This document shows positions 35,528 to 44,921 of a DNA stretch of 64,000 nucleotides, piece after piece. The DNA is from Candidatus Poribacteria bacterium (lineage in GTDB: Bacteria > Poribacteria > WGA-4E > WGA-3G). The notes beneath the pieces were generated by a model. That model saw only the letters and a list, made by a program, of their open reading frames with translations. It was not told where the DNA came from and made no database searches. Made by a program: the position numbers and the translations under genes. Location: positions 163,966 through 227,965 of the forward strand of contig JAPPBX010000090.1 in the NCBI GenBank assembly GCA_026702755.1. The letters are read 5' to 3'. Positions within the stretch are counted from its first letter, which is position 1. Every line of letters starts with the position of its first letter.

Positions 35528-37462
35528 CTAACTTCTTTCTTTCTTTTCATCCTCATCAACGACTTCATATTCAGCGTCAACGACATCACTTTCAGGAGTG
35601 TCAGTTGTCGCATCAGCAGCGGATGGATCTTCTGTAGCAGCACCGGGATCTGCGTCCGCTGTTTGCTGATACATCTGTGCAGAGACCTCATGCCAGACCT
35701 GCGTCAACTCCTCCGTTGAGGATTGAATTTCTGCATGGTTGTCCGCCTCTAACGCCTGCTTGACACGCGCAACAGCAGCGTTCACTTTCTCCTTGGAGGC
35801 ATCATCTACCTTGTCGCCGAACTCGCCCAGGTTTTTCTCTGTTTCGTAAACCATCGAATCGGCACGGTTGCGAGCCTCAACTTCTTCACGTTTCTGCTTA
35901 TCCTCCTCGGCATGCGCTTCCGCATCTTTCACCATCTGATCGATCTCGGCATCGGAGAGCCCAGAGGATGCAGTAATGGTAATCTTCTGCTCCTTGCCGG
36001 TCGCGGTATCTTTGGCAGCCACATTGAGGATACCGTTTGCGTCAATATCAAACGCTACTTCGATTTGCGGTACACCTCTCGGTGCGGGTGGCAATTCGCT
36101 CAAGCGGAAACGTCCGATCGTTTTGTTGTAAACCGCCTGTTCCCGTTCGCCTTGAAGGACATGCACATCCACCGAGGTCTGATTGTTCTCCGGCGTCGTG
36201 AAGGTATTCGATTTTTTGGTCGGAATCGTTGTGTTCCTGTCAATCAACCGCGTGAACATCCCACCGAGCGTTTCAATCCCAAGTGAGAGAGGCGTGACAT
36301 CTAATAAAAGAATATCTTTGACTTCCTCATCGCCTGCAAGGACACCCCCTTGAATTGCGGCACCGATGGCGACAACTTCATCCGGATTGACCCCTTTGTG
36401 TGGCTCTTTGCCGAAGAGCTGCTGCACGGCTTCTTGGACTTTCGGCATACGTGTCTGTCCACCTACAAGGATGACTTCATCAATGTCAGAAGGTTGCATT
36501 TCTGCATCGGCAAGTGCCTGTCGGCACGGGTCCAGCGAACGTTGGACGAGGTCGTCCGTAATCTGCTCCAGTTTCGCGCGGGTGAGCGTCAAGTTAAGGT
36601 GTTTCGGACCAGCGGCATCAACAGTGATGAACGGCAGGTTGATTTCTGCTTGTAGCGTACTGGAAAGTTCACATTTTGCGGTTTCTGCTGCTTCTTTTAA
36701 GCGTTGCAACGCCATCTGATCGTTGCGCAGATCAATGCCTTGGCTACTGAGGAATTCCTGTGCCATCCAGTCAATAACAGCTTGGTCGAAATCGTCCCCG
36801 CCGAGATGCGTATCGCCGTTGGTACTTTTCACTTCAAAGACCCCATCCCCGATTTCGAGAATAGAAATATCAAACGTACCACCGCCAAGATCATAGACAG
36901 CAATCTTCTTGTCGCCTTCACTCTGTAGCCCATAAGCAAGGGATGCAGCCGTAGGTTCGTTGATAATCCGTTCAACCTCTAACCCAGCGATTTTGCCTGC
37001 ATCTGCTGTCGCCTGACGTTGAGCATCGTTAAAGTAGGCAGGCACGGTGACAACCGCCTTCGTGACTTCCTCTCCGAGATACCCCTCGGCAGTCTCCTTC
37101 ATTTTCCGTAAAACCATAGCGGAGATTTCGGGCGGTGAATAATCCTTGCCATCAATATTTACAGCGACATCGCCATCTTTATCGGCTTTTAATTCATAAG
37201 GGACGCGCGAGGCATCGTCACCAATCTCGTTATATTTTCGTCCCATGAACCTTTTAATCGAAAAGATTGTATTTTGTGGATTCGTGATAGCTTGTCTTTT
37301 GGCAACTTGTCCAACGGGACGTTCACCGTCGCTGGTAAAACCAACAATCGAAGGGGTTGTCCGGTTTCCCTCGGCGTTCTCAATTACTTTGGCATCGCCG
37401 CTCTCTAAAACGGCTACGCATGAATTTGTTGTACCTAAATCAATTCCAATGACTTTACTCAT
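35528..37462 (-). CDS. dnaK: Molecular chaperone DnaK (Hsp70)
   Basis: A 644-residue Hsp70. The ATPase domain starts [17 protein letters not shown], with the phosphate-binding loops [18 protein letters not shown] and [11 protein letters not shown]. The linker [16 protein letters not shown] is followed by the peptide-binding domain and a lid with an acidic DEDEKKE tail. It uses the ATG at 37462 with GAGGAG nine bases upstream. grpE and dnaJ are not adjacent. A consensus sigma-54 site lies about 260 bases upstream and a decayed MITE-like element occupies the leader between, so the regulation may be unusual. No CIRCE inverted repeat was seen. Confidence 0.96.
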   Translation of the reverse strand: MSKVIGIDLGTTNSCVAVLESGDAKVIENAEGNRTTPSIVGFTSDGERPVGQVAKRQAITNPQNTIFSIKRFMGRKYNEIGDDASRVPYELKADKDGDVAVNIDGKDYSPPEISAMVLRKMKETAEGYLGEEVTKAVVTVPAYFNDAQRQATADAGKIAGLEVERIINEPTAASLAYGLQSEGDKKIAVYDLGGGTFDISILEIGDGVFEVKSTNGDTHLGGDDFDQAVIDWMAQEFLSSQGIDLRNDQMALQRLKEAAETAKCELSSTLQAEINLPFITVDAAGPKHLNLTLTRAKLEQITDDLVQRSLDPCRQALADAEMQPSDIDEVILVGGQTRMPKVQEAVQQLFGKEPHKGVNPDEVVAIGAAIQGGVLAGDEEVKDILLLDVTPLSLGIETLGGMFTRLIDRNTTIPTKKSNTFTTPENNQTSVDVHVLQGEREQAVYNKTIGRFRLSELPPAPRGVPQIEVAFDIDANGILNVAAKDTATGKEQKITITASSGLSDAEIDQMVKDAEAHAEEDKQKREEVEARNRADSMVYETEKNLGEFGDKVDDASKEKVNAAVARVKQALEADNHAEIQSSTEELTQVWHEVSAQMYQQTADADPGAATEDPSAADATTDTPESDVVDAEYEVVDEDEKKERS

Positions 37463-37527
37463 TTCCAATTTCTCCTCTGTATGAATAGTTTAAGGTAGGC
37501 ACATCGCGGTAACAATGCGCCTATTGA

Positions 37528-37641
37528 TTATAAGCCTATAATTATTTGGACATTGTGAAAGGGCGAATTTACAAACCTCGCCAGCGAAGGAGAGGCATTT
37601 TGTTTTCTCAAGCGTCCATGTACTTTCGGGCTTTACTATAA
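37528..37641. mobile_element. Decayed MITE-like element in the dnaK leader
   Basis: The right end GGGCTTTACTATAA (37628-37641) matches the 30287 end with two differences, and the left end begins TTATAAGCC (37528). The core AGGGCGAATTTACAAACCTC followed by GCCAGCGAAGG matches the core of the 30168 element. It is about 114 bp against 120. Confidence 0.5.
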
Positions 37642-37724
37642 AGAGATTCTTTGAGTGCATCGCCGTCAGTACATCTACGCCTCAGAAAACAGCCCGGCAA
37701 TATCTCTCGGTTTACTCAACAGTA

Positions 37725-37796
37725 TGCAATATCTGTGCCAATAGTAATCGCTTGAAATAGTGGAAATTCCCACTGAATGTCTGCCAAATTGGCATA
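37725..37796 (-). promoter_or_regulatory. Sigma-54 consensus promoter upstream of dnaK
   Basis: On the minus strand TTGGCACAGATATTGCA (37741-37725) matches the -24/-12 consensus at every defined position with GG and GC 10 bp apart. Further upstream are two palindromes that could bind an activator: AGTGGAAATTCCCACT (near 37760-37775) and TGCCAAATTGGCA (37784-37796). The predicted leader to dnaK is about 250 bases. Confidence 0.5.
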
Positions 37797-37823
37797 GTCA
37801 TGAAAGAGGCAAGATTTTACCTG

Positions 37824-38630
37824 TCAATTTGACTTATTACGTCCCTCATATCTCTGCTTGAGAAGCCCCCACGTCGTTGGCAATTTTGCATCCGGTTCAA
37901 CAGCCAAAATCTCTTGGATATTACCCTGAATCTCTTTAATCTCATCTTGTGAAAGACCACGATTAAAGAGAGCGAATTCATCAATAATACCGTTATAGTA
38001 GCGATTGAGAGCCGGGGGTTCCTCAGTGCCAAGCATAAGCGGGGCATCAATCGGCACCAGTTTATCACCGGTCTTAGGGTAATCTATCAATACTTCACCA
38101 TCAAGATAGATCGTCCACCATTTCCCGCTCTGAAAGGAAACGGCAACATGCTGCCATTTATCTTTAACAACATCACGAGGACTCTGTGCGGGGACATTAC
38201 GTCCACCTGTCAACTTCCATCCCATCCATATAAAACCGTCCGGATGGAGCAGCACCTCGAAAAATTCTTGCACATCAGGTCCCTTCGCCGCAATAAGTTG
38301 CCATGTACCGGGCCCCGCTTTCAAAGTCGGCTTAATCCAAGCGGCAATCGTAATCCCATCGGTAAATTCAAACGCGTCAGAATGTTCTACCCGAACAATC
38401 CCATCCTTGCCGCCGAAATTAACCGCTTTCCCGAATTTACCATCCGTCCACGACGTATCGCCCTCTAATTTCCCATCCTGTTTGTTACCAGAGAGATCTT
38501 TGACAGTCTTACCCGCCCCCTCCTCAAAAGCAAAATAGACGACTAAACCTTCCAATTCTTCGGCTGTGCTAACACTTTGGAAACTCCCTACCAGATACAC
38601 AGCACACAGGCAAATTACAAATTTACGCAT
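37824..38630 (-). CDS. Secreted LamG-domain (concanavalin-like) protein
   Basis: A 268-residue protein with a Sec signal peptide (RKFVICLCAVYLVGSFQSV, cleavage near STAEE). The rest is one LamG-like jelly-roll domain: LVVYFAFEEGAGKTVKDLSG at the start, ITIAAWIKP, DKWQHVAVSFQSGKWWTIYL and IDEFALFNRGLSQDEIKEI are all classic positions. The C-terminal LPTTWGLLKQRYEG tail is common in Poribacteria-type proteins of this kind, from memory. It probably binds carbohydrate outside the cytoplasm. GGAGGACACTC precedes the ATG. Confidence 0.85.
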   Translation of the reverse strand: MRKFVICLCAVYLVGSFQSVSTAEELEGLVVYFAFEEGAGKTVKDLSGNKQDGKLEGDTSWTDGKFGKAVNFGGKDGIVRVEHSDAFEFTDGITIAAWIKPTLKAGPGTWQLIAAKGPDVQEFFEVLLHPDGFIWMGWKLTGGRNVPAQSPRDVVKDKWQHVAVSFQSGKWWTIYLDGEVLIDYPKTGDKLVPIDAPLMLGTEEPPALNRYYNGIIDEFALFNRGLSQDEIKEIQGNIQEILAVEPDAKLPTTWGLLKQRYEGRNKSN

Positions 38631-38674
38631 GAGTGTCCTCCAATTCGTATAGGGTCCAGTTCATTAAGCAATAC

Positions 38675-38699
38675 GGGCGGATGTGAAGAACACCCGCCC
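38675..38699 (-). terminator. Hairpin after the PhyH gene
   Basis: GGGCGGATG pairs with CACCCGCCC with one mismatch, about 20 bases beyond the stop of the minus-strand PhyH gene at 38720. Confidence 0.4.
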
Positions 38700-38719
38700 T
38701 TGAAACGCCTATAATATCT

Positions 38720-39442
38720 CTAAGCAAAAGGGAACGTCCCTTGATACCCTCGCGGTCGAGAGACGTGCCAAACGCCTTCATACATCGGGGTCACCTGATA
38801 ATGACACACGACATTGCTCCGTTCCATATCGTCCCGCTCTTTTGCCCCTTGATGTGGGATATGGTTGATGAACACGACACAATCACCCGCCTTCGGATAC
38901 AGGATCACGTGTTCTTGTGCATCACACCACTCCTCAAATTTAGGGCGATCCAACGGATAGAGATGCGGTGGTTCTGACAAATGTCCACCTTTGATAAACT
39001 TAAGATGCCCTTCACCGGGGGCGTTATCCTGAAAATAGTACGTTGTGTTAATCCCAACAGGTGCCATCGCAAACGGATGTTCCTCAACATACCGCTGCTC
39101 CTGCCAATAGCCGTAGAAATCCATGTGCCACTCTTGGAGATAGGGACCGGGGTTGATGTGCGCCCGTAGGCTCCGCAGTTGACACTGTTTACCCATCAAT
39201 CCTTCAAGGTAAGGACGGACACTCGAATGCCCGACAAGCGATTCGTATGTATCCGGCTCACGGTCGAGCAAGGTGTCAAACCACATATTTCCGACAGCGT
39301 TTAAACCTTCCTCCCAACCCTGTTCCCGTGCGTAGTTAATGCGCTGACGGATATGCTCCGTCTCTTCTGGTGACAAGGCACCGTTTATTAAAACGAAACC
39401 GTCCTGCTGCAGTTGTGCAAGTTTATCCTTCATATCTGCCAT
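38720..39442 (-). CDS. Phytanoyl-CoA dioxygenase (PhyH) family protein
   Basis: A 240-residue Fe(II)/2-oxoglutarate oxygenase. The triad is H106-x-D108 (EWHMDFYG) with the distal His in NHIPHQGAKERDD (H197, or H194). It is the shortest of the four PhyH proteins in the window. AAGGAGATG is seven bases before the ATG. It is on the same strand as, and between, the LamG and Nramp-like genes, each with its own hairpin, so it is probably a single-gene unit. Substrate unknown. Confidence 0.85.
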   Translation of the reverse strand: MADMKDKLAQLQQDGFVLINGALSPEETEHIRQRINYAREQGWEEGLNAVGNMWFDTLLDREPDTYESLVGHSSVRPYLEGLMGKQCQLRSLRAHINPGPYLQEWHMDFYGYWQEQRYVEEHPFAMAPVGINTTYYFQDNAPGEGHLKFIKGGHLSEPPHLYPLDRPKFEEWCDAQEHVILYPKAGDCVVFINHIPHQGAKERDDMERSNVVCHYQVTPMYEGVWHVSRPRGYQGTFPFA

Positions 39443-39524
39443 GGTTTCATCTCCTTTTAAAGATTAGAGTCGTTGACGGTATTCTATAGTTTCAAGGGTA
39501 AGGTGTCAATCTTAATCAGAATCA

Positions 39525-41012
39525 TTAGACGAAAAGTTTAGCGATTTTGACGAATAATCCCCAGCCGCTAATTCCCGCAAAGGTAATAAGCACAGCTGCA
39601 GAAATCAGGGCACCGACGAACATGAACGGCCGTGTCCGATAAGCAGCCGGTAACTTCGCGTTCAGATACAGTGCTGCAAGCATCATCAATGCGATTGAAA
39701 AATTCGCCAAAATAAAACCAGCGATCTGTGTCAGGATGTCGAACGGAATGTTCAACCAGATGAGCACCATCGTCGTAAGGAAAATATAGAGACAGACCCA
39801 TCTGCGAAGTGTATCGTAACTCCATTCGCGTTGGGGCCAGATTGCTTGGAAGAACTCTTGCATCACCCGTGCATAAATCTCTGGAAGTGCCTGTAGCGTT
39901 CCCCACAGCGCGACGATGATACAGATATAGTATACCCACACGAGAGACGCATGAATATTTTTCCAGACGCTCGCTTGATCGGTAAGGAGGCTCCATCCTT
40001 CAAAAGTGCTTTGCATCCCATATAGAACAGCGGCACCCGAAATCATGAAAGCACCCGTCACGATGAACAGCACGATCGCCCCCATACCGACATCCCATCG
40101 CAGCGGGGCGAGGATTTTTCGCAGTTGGCTCACCCGTTCAGATTGCTCAGGGAGATAGTCAATTTTATCACGAGTTGCAGCGCGTTGGCGGATAGCACCT
40201 ATGTTCTGATGCGATGTCATGCCCCAGCGATGCATGCTCACCCAATTTGCGTAAACGACGTATCCCATCACAGACCCGCCGACATAACCGAACGCTGTCG
40301 CCATTGTCAATAAAGGATTCTCAACAGCATCCTCCGGTGCCCATTCAGGAAATTCAGGCAAATATCCAAAACGGAGACTCCCTACGAGTGCCTTACCAAA
40401 GTCTGGACGCACGATCAATGTGCCAATAATCGTCCCAACAACAAGAATCAGGCAGATAATGAGTTGCTGCTTTTCCAGTCTTTCAAAGGAGATACGTAAA
40501 CCGAAAAGGAGTGCAAGCGTGATGAAACAGGACGTGATTAGATTTTCCCAAACAGGTTGTGCGATACCTGAAGATAGCGTATCTTTGAACAGAAAATGGA
40601 GCAGGGCACCACACGGTTTAGCGATCGGTACCCATGCTAAAGGCGCGCCTACCATCTCAAAGATGACAATCGCAATGAGGAGCCAGCCCCGCGGTCCAGG
40701 CAGCTTCGCGAGCCGATTTCCGATGTATTCACCGCTGACTGCTGTATAGCGTCCGAGTAGATAGGTAACAAAAACGCCTTTGACGACGCAGCTGAGGAGC
40801 ACAAGCCAGAGCAAGTTATACCCTGCCCACGATCCTGCTCGGACGACGACAATCGTTTCACCTGCCCCGATACTCACCGACGCAACAATCGCCGCGGGTC
40901 CAAACACCGATGCCAGAGCGATGATTTTTTTCAGCGACCACGGTTCAGCATAAGGGCCGGTGACGGGTGGAATATCAACAGGTTCAGTCGTTTGTGTCTC
41001 TTCTGTTTGCAT
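39525..41012 (-). CDS. Nramp-related divalent-metal-transporter-like membrane protein
   Basis: A 495-residue protein with about eleven helices. The first helix VFGPAAIVASVSIGAGETIV aligns with Nramp helix 1, but the metal-binding DPGN is replaced by GAGE. The helix-6 region GYVVYANWVSMHRWG has a Met-His where Nramp has MPH. Related LeuT-fold proteins with altered motifs transport other ions or are uncharacterised, so manganese/iron transport should not be assumed. The start ATG has AGGAAA upstream; a G+C-rich hairpin (41034-41057) separates it from the ThuA gene. Confidence 0.75.
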   Translation of the reverse strand: MQTEETQTTEPVDIPPVTGPYAEPWSLKKIIALASVFGPAAIVASVSIGAGETIVVVRAGSWAGYNLLWLVLLSCVVKGVFVTYLLGRYTAVSGEYIGNRLAKLPGPRGWLLIAIVIFEMVGAPLAWVPIAKPCGALLHFLFKDTLSSGIAQPVWENLITSCFITLALLFGLRISFERLEKQQLIICLILVVGTIIGTLIVRPDFGKALVGSLRFGYLPEFPEWAPEDAVENPLLTMATAFGYVGGSVMGYVVYANWVSMHRWGMTSHQNIGAIRQRAATRDKIDYLPEQSERVSQLRKILAPLRWDVGMGAIVLFIVTGAFMISGAAVLYGMQSTFEGWSLLTDQASVWKNIHASLVWVYYICIIVALWGTLQALPEIYARVMQEFFQAIWPQREWSYDTLRRWVCLYIFLTTMVLIWLNIPFDILTQIAGFILANFSIALMMLAALYLNAKLPAAYRTRPFMFVGALISAAVLITFAGISGWGLFVKIAKLFV

Positions 41013-41033
41013 AAAAGATTTCCTAATAACAAG

Positions 41034-41057
41034 GAGCGGGCTTCAAAAAGCCCGCTC
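41034..41057 (-). terminator. Hairpin between the ThuA and Nramp-like genes
   Basis: GAGCGGGCTT (41034-41043) and AAGCCCGCTC (41048-41057), loop of four bases. The perfect ten-base stem lies between the ThuA stop and the start of the next gene on the same strand. Confidence 0.6.
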
Positions 41058-41075
41058 ACCGCTACGTAATATGCT

Positions 41076-41804
41076 TTATTCTAATGGTTCTAAGGGTTGT
41101 GCATTCCCGAAGACAGGGGTCGGTGCATTGCCCGGTGCTGCCCACCGTGAAGCATTCGCGATCACATGCCGAACGTTCTCATCGTAATAGATCGGATATG
41201 TCTCATGACCCGGACGGAAATAGAAGATTTTTCCTCTCCCGCGATAATAACAGCAGCCACTTCGGAAGACTTCACCGCCGGGGAACCAACTGACGAAAAC
41301 AAGTGTGTCCGGTTCAGGAATATCAAACGGCTCGCCATACATTTCGGCGTGCTCAATTTCAAAGTATTCACCTAAACCCTCAACAATCGGGTGCCCGTGC
41401 TCAATGACCCAGAGGCGTTCCTTTTCGCCTGCTTCACGCCACTTGAGACTACACGACGTGCCCATCAAACGGGTAAAGGGTTTAGAGTAGTGTGCGGAGT
41501 GCAGGACAATAAGTCCCATGCCATCTAACACACGTGCGCGAACTTTGTCAGCAATAGCATCTTCAACTGCACCGTGTGCAGCGTGTCCCCACCAGATTAA
41601 AACATCTGTGCTTGAGAGAACATCGTCAGTCAAGCCGTGTTCGGGTTCATCTAAAGTTGCGCTCCGGATTTTAAAGCCGCCGGATTTGTCCAGCCCATCA
41701 GCAATTGCGGCGTGGATGCCTTTCGGATAGATGCCGCGAATGGTCTCGTTTGTCTTCTCGTGCCTAAATTCATTCCAGACCGTAACCTGAATTGGTTGTG
41801 CCAT
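41076..41804 (-). CDS. ThuA-family (trehalose utilization-like) protein
   Basis: A 242-residue ThuA-like protein with a glutamine-amidotransferase-like fold. Typical segments are [14 protein letters not shown] at the start, [37 protein letters not shown] and the late [19 protein letters not shown]. ThuA-type proteins occur in sugar catabolic operons, and 3-ketosugar hydrolase activity is known for some relatives. The start ATG at 41804 follows AAGGAGAAACGT; the longer frame runs into the upstream repeat and is rejected. Confidence 0.87.
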   Translation of the reverse strand: MAQPIQVTVWNEFRHEKTNETIRGIYPKGIHAAIADGLDKSGGFKIRSATLDEPEHGLTDDVLSSTDVLIWWGHAAHGAVEDAIADKVRARVLDGMGLIVLHSAHYSKPFTRLMGTSCSLKWREAGEKERLWVIEHGHPIVEGLGEYFEIEHAEMYGEPFDIPEPDTLVFVSWFPGGEVFRSGCCYYRGRGKIFYFRPGHETYPIYYDENVRHVIANASRWAAPGNAPTPVFGNAQPLEPLE

Positions 41805-41821
41805 ACGTTTCTCCTTAGAAT

Positions 41822-41940
41822 AGTTATCAGTTTTCAGTCGTCGGTTGTCAGTTAAGAGGTCTCTATTTAACAATTCACCTTTTCCTGGAGTACGCCAAGC
41901 CAGGGAAGGTTTTCAAAAGGAGACTCTTAACTGATAACTG
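41822..41940. repeat. CAGTTATCAGT-type inverted repeat upstream of ThuA
   Basis: AGTTATCAGTTTTCAGTCGT, then TCAGTTAAGAGGTCTC on the left, and GAGACTCTTAACTGATAACTGA on the right in shortened form GAGACTCTTAACTGATAACT. The arms pair almost perfectly over TCAGTTAAGAG/CTCTTAACTGA. The element lies immediately before the ribosome-binding site of the minus-strand ThuA gene. Confidence 0.65.
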
Positions 41941-42042
41941 AACACCCTTGTTTGTTAAAAATTTACAAAATCAGGTTTCAAAAACCGATTTCGGGTTTTA
42001 GTTCATCAAATCATCGTATCAATCGGTAATAGGTATAAACAG

Positions 42043-42447
42043 TTAGCGCAAATCACCGCGCTCGGTAATGGCTTCAGGGTGCGGATCTGCACTTTCTCTT
42101 GGTGCGACCGAGTAATTCTTGTCTGCACTGGAATTCGCATCCTTTAGCGGTTGAATTGACAGGCGACACCCAAGCCCCTGAAGAATAGTATTGAGCGTAT
42201 CCAGACGCGGTGCCTTTTCGCTTGAGAGCACGTCCGAGAGGACTTGCGGCGCAATACCGATTCTTTTAGCAACCTCCGAAACCCCGCCCCGTGCTTCAAT
42301 AACATGCTGGAGCCCTAACAGAAAAAATAGAGTGTCGCCATCCTCTTGGTATTCCTCAAGTGCCACGTCAAGATATCCAATTGCTTCCTCTCTGTCAGCA
42401 GCAAATCGCTCCATTAGAAACTCGTGCAGGGTTCTCAATTTTCTCAT
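42043..42447 (-). CDS. HigA-like XRE-family antitoxin
   Basis: A 134-residue protein with a helix-turn-helix at about 55-78 (GGVSEVAKRIGIAPQVLSDV), followed by a Pro/Glu-rich disordered tail. The N-terminus (LHEFLMERFAADREEAIGYL) matches the start of HigA-like antidotes of the PF05973-toxin pair. Its ATG overlaps the stop of the toxin gene by four bases, so the two are translationally coupled; this kind of antitoxin usually represses its own operon. Confidence 0.85.
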   Translation of the reverse strand: MRKLRTLHEFLMERFAADREEAIGYLDVALEEYQEDGDTLFFLLGLQHVIEARGGVSEVAKRIGIAPQVLSDVLSSEKAPRLDTLNTILQGLGCRLSIQPLKDANSSADKNYSVAPRESADPHPEAITERGDLR

Positions 42448-42782
42448 GATCCTGTCTCCTTGTATTCAAGCCAATAGTTTTTTGCACGTTCAATATCCCG
42501 TGCCTGTGTTGACTTGTCTCCGCCGCAGAGCACAAGGACGCGTATGTTATCGGGATTACTGAAATAGATGCGATAGCCTGCACCAAAGTGAAGCCGCAGT
42601 TCAAAAACTCCATTCCCAACAACATGACAGTCACCAAAATTGCCAGCTTCAAGCCTCACAAGTCTCCTTTGAATTCTGGTTCGCGTCTGCGTGTCTCGGA
42701 TTGTGTTAAACCACTCAGCAAAAGGTTCATGACCGTTTGATGTGCGGTAGAATTGCAATTCTCTCGGTTGTACATCCCGCAT
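42444..42782 (-). CDS. HigB/RelE-type toxin (Gp49-like)
   Basis: A 112-residue toxin of the RelE superfamily. Conserved parts are EWFNTIRDTQTRTRIQRRLV, LEAGNFGDCHVVGNGVFELR, the basic strand LHFGAGYRIYF and VLVLCGGDKSTQARDIERAK. Proteins of this type cleave mRNA on the ribosome or are used by phages. It is the first gene of the pair; the HigA-like antitoxin follows with a four-base overlap. It comes just after the FabV gene in the other orientation of reading (both are on the minus strand), 33 bases apart. Confidence 0.86.
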   Translation of the reverse strand: MRDVQPRELQFYRTSNGHEPFAEWFNTIRDTQTRTRIQRRLVRLEAGNFGDCHVVGNGVFELRLHFGAGYRIYFSNPDNIRVLVLCGGDKSTQARDIERAKNYWLEYKETGS

Positions 42783-42815
42783 TCAGGTTTATTTGCTCTC
42801 TATTTCCTGTTATTC

Positions 42816-44009
42816 CTAAAATGTTAATTCCGTTTCCACCGCTTCATCGTAATCTACACCTTCAACTTCAAATCCGAAGAGGTTTCGGAAGCGTCGTCTG
42901 TAGCCTGCGTAGTCGGAGAGTTCATGGAAATTGTCGGTGTTAATTTGCCCCCAACGCTCAGTCACTGCATTAGTCACCTCAGGCTGCAACTCGCGGTCAT
43001 CAAGACGAATGTAGCGTTCACTGTCGAGTTGTGGCTGTAAACCGGGTCCGAGATGCTCTGAGAAAAGTCGTCGCATCTGTCCAATCGGTGCCTCATTGAT
43101 GCCCTTGGCGTTCATAATATCATAGAGGATACTGATATAGAGTGGCACGACGGGGATCGCCGCGGAGGCTTGCGTAACAACGGCTTTGTTAACAGAGATA
43201 TAGGCGTTGCCACCGAATTGATCCGCGAGTTGCTCGTCAAGCGCGTCTACTCGCGCCTTGAGATCGTCCTTTGCTCTACCGATAGTCCCGTCTCGGTAGA
43301 TGGGCCAAGTCAAGGAGCTCCCGATATAGGTATAGGCAACAACTGTGACCTCTGGCGCGAGCAGCTCAGCGTCCGCCAATGCCTCAATCCACATCTCCAA
43401 GTCTTCACCACCCATCACGGCGATTGTGTCATCAATCTCCTGTTCACTTGCGGGATCAATCGTAACAGGAGTGATTACCTCCTGACTCAAATCAACAGTT
43501 TTTCCCGTATAGGGCGCGCCGATGGGTTTGAGTTCGGATTGATGTGAGACCCCGGTGTTTGGGTGTATTCGACGGGGTGCGGCAATACTATAGACGAGGA
43601 TATCTATTTTGCCGAAGTTCGCTTTGAGTCGGTTAATGGTTTCCACTTTCATCTCATTTGAAAATGCATCTCCATTGAGGCTGTCTGCGAAAAATCCGTC
43701 AGCTGTCGCCTGTTGATGGAAAGCAGCGGTGTTATAGTACCCTGCTGATGCGGTACGTCTGTCATCAGGGGGTCGCTCGTAGAGAAGCCCAAGCGTCTTG
43801 GCACCGTAAGCATAAGTTAAAGCGATGCGAGAGGCGAGTCCGTAACCCGTCGATGCTCCGATAACAAGGGCATTCATACCTGTTTCTTTGTAAGGAATGC
43901 CCTCCTTAATCTCATCAATCTGGCTCAGGATATTTGCCTGACACCCAACAGGATGGGCATTCGTACAGATGAACCCGCGTATCCGAGGTTTAACAATTTG
44001 AACTGCCAT
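42816..44009 (-). CDS. fabV: Enoyl-ACP/trans-2-enoyl-CoA reductase, FabV type
   Basis: Reduces the enoyl intermediate of fatty-acid elongation with NADH. The 397-residue length is typical for FabV. It begins IVKPRIRGFICTNAHPVGC (the FabV signature), has NALVIGASTGYGLASRIA as its NAD-binding loop, and the active-site YTYIGSSLTWPIYRDGTIG with the Y-x8-K arrangement. FabV is the triclosan-insensitive isozyme. AAGGAT lies before the ATG. A RidA-family gene is 23 bases upstream on the same strand and probably cotranscribed. Confidence 0.94.
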   Translation of the reverse strand: MAVQIVKPRIRGFICTNAHPVGCQANILSQIDEIKEGIPYKETGMNALVIGASTGYGLASRIALTYAYGAKTLGLLYERPPDDRRTASAGYYNTAAFHQQATADGFFADSLNGDAFSNEMKVETINRLKANFGKIDILVYSIAAPRRIHPNTGVSHQSELKPIGAPYTGKTVDLSQEVITPVTIDPASEQEIDDTIAVMGGEDLEMWIEALADAELLAPEVTVVAYTYIGSSLTWPIYRDGTIGRAKDDLKARVDALDEQLADQFGGNAYISVNKAVVTQASAAIPVVPLYISILYDIMNAKGINEAPIGQMRRLFSEHLGPGLQPQLDSERYIRLDDRELQPEVTNAVTERWGQINTDNFHELSDYAGYRRRFRNLFGFEVEGVDYDEAVETELTF

Positions 44010-44032
44010 TGTATCCTTCTTTTCTCAAGTGG

Positions 44033-44494
44033 TTAATCGTCAATCTCAACAACCATTTCGACTTCAACAGGGATACCACCCGGTAACTGGACCATACCGA
44101 CCGCAGAGCGGGCATGTCTCCCCTTATCACCGAATACCTCTACCAAAAAGTCGGACGCACCGTTGACCACCGCGGGTTGGTCAGTAAAGTCGGGTGCCGA
44201 ATTGACGAACCCAATTACCTTAACGACACGCTTGATTCTATCCAAATCACCAAGCGCGTGTTTGAGGGTACTCAATAAACAAATCGCCACCTGACGCGCC
44301 GAGGCATAACCTTCTTCAATCGTCGCATCCGTACCGAGTTGGCTTTTATAGATTGCCCCCTCACCTGTTCCGGGTCCGTGTCCTGACGTAAATACAAGAT
44401 TCCCAGTCTGTACGGTCGTGACGTAATTCGCTACCGGAATCGCGGGTTCTGGTAGTTCCACACCTAATTCTTCAAGTCTTTGTTCTATCTTCAT
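44033..44494 (-). CDS. RidA/YjgF family protein
   Basis: A 153-residue protein of the RidA family, which deaminates reactive enamines and imines. The family pattern is visible: YVTTVQTGNLVFTSGHGPGT, ATIEEGYASARQVAICLLST, KVIGFVNSAPDFTDQPAVVN and HARSAVGMVQLPGGIPVEVE with the conserved Arg in ARSAVG. It is the LL-x-F longer subtype, about 25 residues longer than E. coli RidA. AAAAGGATAATC precedes the ATG. It sits 23 bases upstream of fabV on the same strand. Confidence 0.9.
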   Translation of the reverse strand: MKIEQRLEELGVELPEPAIPVANYVTTVQTGNLVFTSGHGPGTGEGAIYKSQLGTDATIEEGYASARQVAICLLSTLKHALGDLDRIKRVVKVIGFVNSAPDFTDQPAVVNGASDFLVEVFGDKGRHARSAVGMVQLPGGIPVEVEMVVEIDD

Positions 44495-44642
44495 TTGATT
44501 ATCCTTTTACAAAATAGATTAGATTCTAATATGCCGCAAACACAGCATTTTTGGCGTAACTTTCGAGTCAATACTTACTGTAATTGCTCGTATCCACCTC
44601 TATTATTAAACAGATTTTCACCAATTTTGTCAAGCAACTTTT

Positions 44643-44690
44643 GAACTATCAGCAATCAGCAGTCAGCAATCAGCAAAGAGCGTTTAGCAA
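44643..44690. repeat. CAGCAATCAGCAGTCAGC tandem-like repeat
   Basis: CTATCAGCAATCAGCAGTCA, then GCAATCAGC, a run of short imperfect CAGCAATCAG/CAGTCAG units related to the longer inverted repeats at 24491 and 50838. The surrounding gap 44495-44921 contains no gene besides this and the promoter at 44835. Confidence 0.45.
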
Positions 44691-44834
44691 AGAAACAGGT
44701 TTCTGTCGTCGAACCACTGACATGGTGTCGCGACTGGGAATGCTTCACAGTGAGAATCCTACAGCGAAGAAGTCTTGAGCGAAAACCAAAACCACAAGGG
44801 AACTGAACGGCTCTGGATAGCAAAACTCCACAAT

Positions 44835-44863
44835 TTGCTTTATAGAGCAACCTATGCTAAAAT
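44835..44863 (+). promoter_or_regulatory. Sigma-70-type promoter for the zinc dehydrogenase
   Basis: TTGCTT (44835-44840), 17 bp, TAAAAT (44858-44863), with TATGC before the -10 giving an extended -10. The start codon is about 50 bases further on. Confidence 0.55.
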
Positions 44864-44921
44864 ACGCGAAGGTTTAATCAGAATACCCCTACATCTTTAG
44901 CAAAAAACATAAGGAGCAGCT

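Noticed and set aside
37784..37820. TTGGCATAGTCATGAAA as a plus-strand sigma-54 promoter
   Set aside because: No -12 GC at the right distance, and no plus-strand gene follows.
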